Of a DNA stretch of 64,000 nt, positions 62,607-64,000 are shown piece by piece. The position numbers were made by a program, and so were the translations under genes. Within the stretch, counting starts at the first letter, position 1. Each line of letters opens with the position of its first letter. The notes under the pieces were generated by a model. It was not told the DNA's origin and ran no database searches. It saw only the letters and a program-made list of their open reading frames with translations. Source of the stretch: Variovorax sp. dw_308 (GTDB taxonomy: Bacteria > Pseudomonadota > Gammaproteobacteria > Burkholderiales > Burkholderiaceae_C); assembly GCF_019207085.1 (NCBI RefSeq), contig NZ_JAATOM010000001.1, forward strand, positions 558,001 to 622,000, given 5' to 3'.

Positions 62607-64000
62607 AGGCGCTCCATCTTCGGCATCCATACGCGCAGCAGCGAGAACAGGCGGTCGAGGTCGACCGGCTTGGCCAGGTAGTCGCTGGCGCCCGCGGCGA
62701 TGCATTGCTCCTGGTCGTCCTTCATGGCCTTGGCTGTGACGGCGATCACCGGCAGCTTCTGGAAGCGCGGGTCGCGGCGCAGGCGGCGCGTGGCCTCGAG
62801 GCCGTCCATCTCCGGCATCATCACGTCCATCAGCACCAGGTCGATGTCGGGCACGCGGTCGAGCTTGTCGAGCGCCTCCACGCCGTTGCGGCCGATCTCT
62901 ACCACGGCGCCGCGCTGTTCGAGCGCACTCGTCAGCGCGAAGATGTTGCGCACATCGTCGTCCACCAGCAGGATGCGGCGGCCTTCGAAGACGCGGTCGC
63001 GCCCGCGCGCGGTCTTCAGCATGGTCTGGCGCTCGCTCGACAGCTTCGACTCGACCTTGTGCAGGAAAAGCGTCACCTCGTCGAGCAGCCGCTCCGGCGA
63101 GCGTGCGCCCTTGATGATGATCGAGCGCGAATAGCGCAGCAGTTCAGCCTCCTCGTCGCGCGTGAGGTTGCGACCGGTGTAGACGATGACCGGCGGGAAC
63201 GAGACGATCTCCTCCGACGCCATGCGCTTCAGCAGTTCGCTGCCTTGCAGGTCCGGCAGCTTCAGGTCGGTGATCATGCAGTCGAATACGCGCTGGCGCA
63301 GCAGGGCCAGCGCTTCCTCGCCGGTGGCGACCGCGGTGATGGCGACGTCCTCGTCCGAGATGAGCCGGATCACGCTGTCGCGCTGCAGGTCGTCGTCTTC
63401 CACCACGAGCACCTGCTTGACCTTCTGCGCGAGCTTCTCCTCGAGCTTGCGGAACACGGCCTTCAACTGTTCGCGCGTGGTGGGCTTCAGCGCATAGCCG
63501 ATCGCGCCCATGTGCAGCGCGGCCTCCGACTGGTCGTGGGCCGAGACCACATGCACCGGAATGTGCCGCGTGCGCGGATCGTCCTTGAGGTGCTGCAGCA
63601 CCTGCACGCCGGGGCTGTCGGGCAGGCGCATGTCGAGCAGGATCGCGTCCGGCACGAACTTCGCGGCCAGGTCGAAGCCATCGATGGCGCCGTGCGCGAC
63701 CAGGCAGCGGTAGCCCAGCTCGTGGGCCAGGTCGTAGAGGATGTGGGCGAACTGCGGCTCATCCTCGATGACCAGCACGCGGCGCGACGGATCGGGCGGC
63801 AGTTCGCGGTCATCGGAGAACTGCGGGATCTCGGGGGCCGGCACGGTTGGCGACGCCACTGGCTTGGCGACCACGGGCACATGGAGCGAGCGCATGGCCG
63901 GGGCGGTCCGCGCGGCCGGCACGGCGTCGCCCTTGCGGCCGGATGTTTCCAGCGGCTTGTCGATGTCGGCCGGCAGTTCCAGCGTGAAGGTGCTGCCTTC
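62603..64000 (-). CDS. hybrid histidine kinase with three receivers, partial (5' end outside window)
   Basis: The reading frame is open to the right edge. The first visible residues (EGSTFTLELP) are the end of a histidine-kinase ATPase domain. Three receivers follow: VLVIEDEP.../LLDMRLPDSPG, VLVVEDDD.../ITDLKLPDLQG and LLVDDDVR.../LMDVMMPEMDG, the last with Lys in YLAKPVD. Sensor and kinase core lie outside the window. It is the first visible gene of the CheR-CheB signalling operon. Confidence 0.9.
   Translation of the reverse strand, partial: EGSTFTLELPADIDKPLETSGRKGDAVPAARTAPAMRSLHVPVVAKPVASPTVPAPEIPQFSDDRELPPDPSRRVLVIEDEPQFAHILYDLAHELGYRCLVAHGAIDGFDLAAKFVPDAILLDMRLPDSPGVQVLQHLKDDPRTRHIPVHVVSAHDQSEAALHMGAIGYALKPTTREQLKAVFRKLEEKLAQKVKQVLVVEDDDLQRDSVIRLISDEDVAITAVATGEEALALLRQRVFDCMITDLKLPDLQGSELLKRMASEEIVSFPPVIVYTGRNLTRDEEAELLRYSRSIIIKGARSPERLLDEVTLFLHKVESKLSSERQTMLKTARGRDRVFEGRRILLVDDDVRNIFALTSALEQRGAVVEIGRNGVEALDKLDRVPDIDLVLMDVMMPEMDGLEATRRLRRDPRFQKLPVIAVTAKAMKDDQEQCIAAGASDYLAKPVDLDRLFSLLRVWMPKMERL

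Overview
The window is GC-rich DNA from a betaproteobacterium, most likely family Comamonadaceae and plausibly Variovorax. The reasons are a prfB-gph-pepN-fbp operon, a Burkholderiales-type porin, heavy use of LivHM/CoA-ester catabolic genes and many LuxR/IclR/GntR regulators. The genus is an inference; no 16S or other marker is present.

Layout. (1) 1-2336: the end of a branched-chain-amino-acid-type ABC permease pair (livH partial, livM) with a translationally coupled crotonase gene. (2) 2337-27916: about 25 kb of accessory genes lying between the 3' end of that crotonase and the 3' end of a GntR/FCD regulator. It holds a PLD lipoprotein, a carotenoid oxygenase/haloperoxidase pair with an AfsR-like regulator, two LuxR regulators, a cupin/CMD pair, an alpha/beta hydrolase, an HlyD-MFS-NodT efflux operon, a catalase-like protein, and a regulatory module (kinase-ATPase-hybrid histidine kinase of about 2270 aa, OmpR-type regulator, lone receiver, AraC regulator). 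In the middle, at 10317-10420, a short relic fuses the 3' end of a gntR copy to the 3' end of a crotonase copy. The block therefore looks like two cassettes (about 8 kb and 17.5 kb), each carrying the same flanks. (3) 27917-36082: a CoA-ester catabolic cluster: GntR regulator, AMP-dependent acyl-CoA ligase, an orphan acyl-CoA carboxyltransferase, a PaaG-like isomerase, an APH-type kinase, an ACAD10/11-type dehydrogenase and an AraC regulator. It is plausibly the other half of the livHM-crotonase locus. (4) 36227-40459: flavin monooxygenase, IclR regulator, MHS-family transporter and an AroQ-like dehydratase with an altered active site. (5) 40687-53451: mostly cell-envelope and periplasmic functions: beta-propeller lipoprotein, porin, epoxide hydrolase, catalase-like/cytochrome b561 pair, PQQ glucose dehydrogenase, CDF transporter and two divergent DUF1254 proteins. 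(6) 53527-59132: tRNA-Thr and the core operon prfB (with programmed frameshift)-gph-pepN-fbp. (7) 59272-64000: a PagP-like barrel protein and a CheR/CheB/hybrid-kinase signalling cluster running off the right edge.

How it works together. The catabolic cluster appears to be controlled by its GntR/FCD protein. Near-identical promoter/operator elements (TTGATTGTC.. with a TTGTCNGACAA core) lie in front of the ligase gene and the kinase gene, and the kinase mRNA looks leaderless. The signalling module in the accessory block shares its own 12-bp palindrome, TGTCA-N2-TGACA, in front of the giant kinase and between the divergent receiver and AraC genes.

No transposase, integrase, CRISPR array or prophage gene was seen. 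The only stretch over 300 bp without a well-supported gene is 10289-10711; it holds the gntR/crotonase relic and one doubtful 73-codon ORF.
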